Notes under the pieces: generated by a model
Database searches by the model: none
The model's input: only the letters and a program-made list of their open reading frames with translations
Told to the model about the DNA's origin: nothing
NCBI GenBank assembly: GCA_905203045.1
Contig: CAJKUH010000015.1
Coordinates: 1-48,208 of the forward strand
Length of the DNA: 48,208 nt
Reading direction: 5' to 3'
Origin: an uncultured Eggerthella sp.
GTDB taxonomy: Bacteria; Actinomycetota; Coriobacteriia; Coriobacteriales; Eggerthellaceae
In this document: one piece after another, positions 48,061 to 48,208 of the stretch
Layout of the letters: each line of letters begins with the position of its first letter
Numbering within the stretch: position 1 is the first letter of the stretch
Made by a program: the position numbers and the translations under genes

Positions 48061-48093
48061 AAAACGGGACCCCCAATGTGGAGGTCCCGTTTT
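48061..48093 (-). terminator. Terminator of the MFS gene at the window edge
   Basis: AAAACGGGACC and GGTCCCGTTTT form an 11-bp stem with an 11-base loop; T-rich sequence follows on the minus strand. The palindrome could work in both directions, but only the MFS gene points into it. Confidence 0.75.
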
Positions 48094-48143
48094 CGGGTAG
48101 CTATGTGCCCGATGGGTGGATCGGAGCTTTAGTGACTTAGTTA

Positions 48144-48208
48144 CTAGTCGTCAAGCAGACCCTTGGTGATGTCCTCGAGGGTGCGGCCGCGAGTCTCAAC
48201 ACCGAATA
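48144..48208 (-). CDS. MFS transporter, last 20 codons (rest outside window)
   Basis: The minus strand is open from the window edge to TAG at 48144 and encodes FGVETRGRTLEDITKGLLDD. The GVETRGRTLEDI stretch is the typical cytoplasmic C-terminus of MFS sugar or aromatic-acid transporters (PETKGRSLEEI-like). A terminator follows 51 bases later. It probably carries the substrate of the neighbouring LysR/dehydrogenase genes, but only the tail is visible. Confidence 0.7.
   Translation of the reverse strand, partial: FGVETRGRTLEDITKGLLDD

Noticed and set aside
1..48208. CRISPR array, prophage genes, rRNA operon
   Set aside because: No regularly spaced direct repeats, no phage structural or integrase genes and no rRNA sequence were found in the window.

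Overview
The window looks like chromosome of an anaerobic gut actinobacterium of the class Coriobacteriia, most likely family Eggerthellaceae. The reasons are the moderately high G+C content, GatCAB-dependent tRNA amidation, a phenylalanyl-tRNA synthetase under a T-box, and a right-hand half full of lone LysR/TetR/MarR regulators beside CoA-transferase, acyl-CoA dehydrogenase, crotonase and Fe-S flavoenzyme genes. This assignment comes from gene content only; I cannot name the genus. Most genes lie on the minus strand.

Layout. 1-3145: end of an ArsB/NhaD-type permease, a SlyD-like prolyl isomerase, a PaaI-like thioesterase, a small membrane protein, and the decayed end of an MFS pump. 3146-7291: pheT and pheS behind a Phe T-box leader. 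7387-9174: a DnaK. 9416-19431: one long histidine operon (hisZG fusion, hisD, hisC, hisB, hisH, hisA, hisF, an RlpA-like gene, hisI) that runs on into an unlisted 37-residue membrane peptide, a DUF5685-type protein and a J-domain/TPR protein. 19849-25720: a universal stress protein, two tandem NSS transporters and recQ. 25980-29376: gatCAB. 29532-30107: a ribbon-helix-helix/degenerate nucleotidyltransferase fusion. 30241-48208: an accessory metabolic region with a BaiCD/2,4-dienoyl-CoA-reductase-like flavoenzyme, TetR, acyl-CoA dehydrogenase, crotonase, FMN reductase, alpha/beta hydrolase, MarR with its MFS pump, a CaiB/BaiF CoA-transferase, two LysR regulators, a shikimate-dehydrogenase-like enzyme, two almost identical Gfo/Idh/MocA oxidoreductases around a VOC protein, and the end of another MFS transporter.

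How the genes work together. hisZG-hisI cover most of the histidine pathway; hisE and the histidinol-phosphatase are not here. The three gat genes form one complex. The accessory region contains the enzyme types needed to activate an organic acid with CoA, move or reduce a double bond, and take up or export the compound, but each gene has its own promoter and terminator, so a single pathway is only an inference.

The least explained signal is a set of long inverted repeats between genes. Two of them (1745-1884 and 25754-25872) share their terminal bases and an internal motif, yet have completely different, perfectly paired 24- and 27-bp arms. Two more (22066-22262 and 33381-33572) are about 190 bases long with their own arm sequences. 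These, the hisZG fusion, the mosaic duplicated oxidoreductase and the degenerate nucleotidyltransferase are the points most worth a second look.
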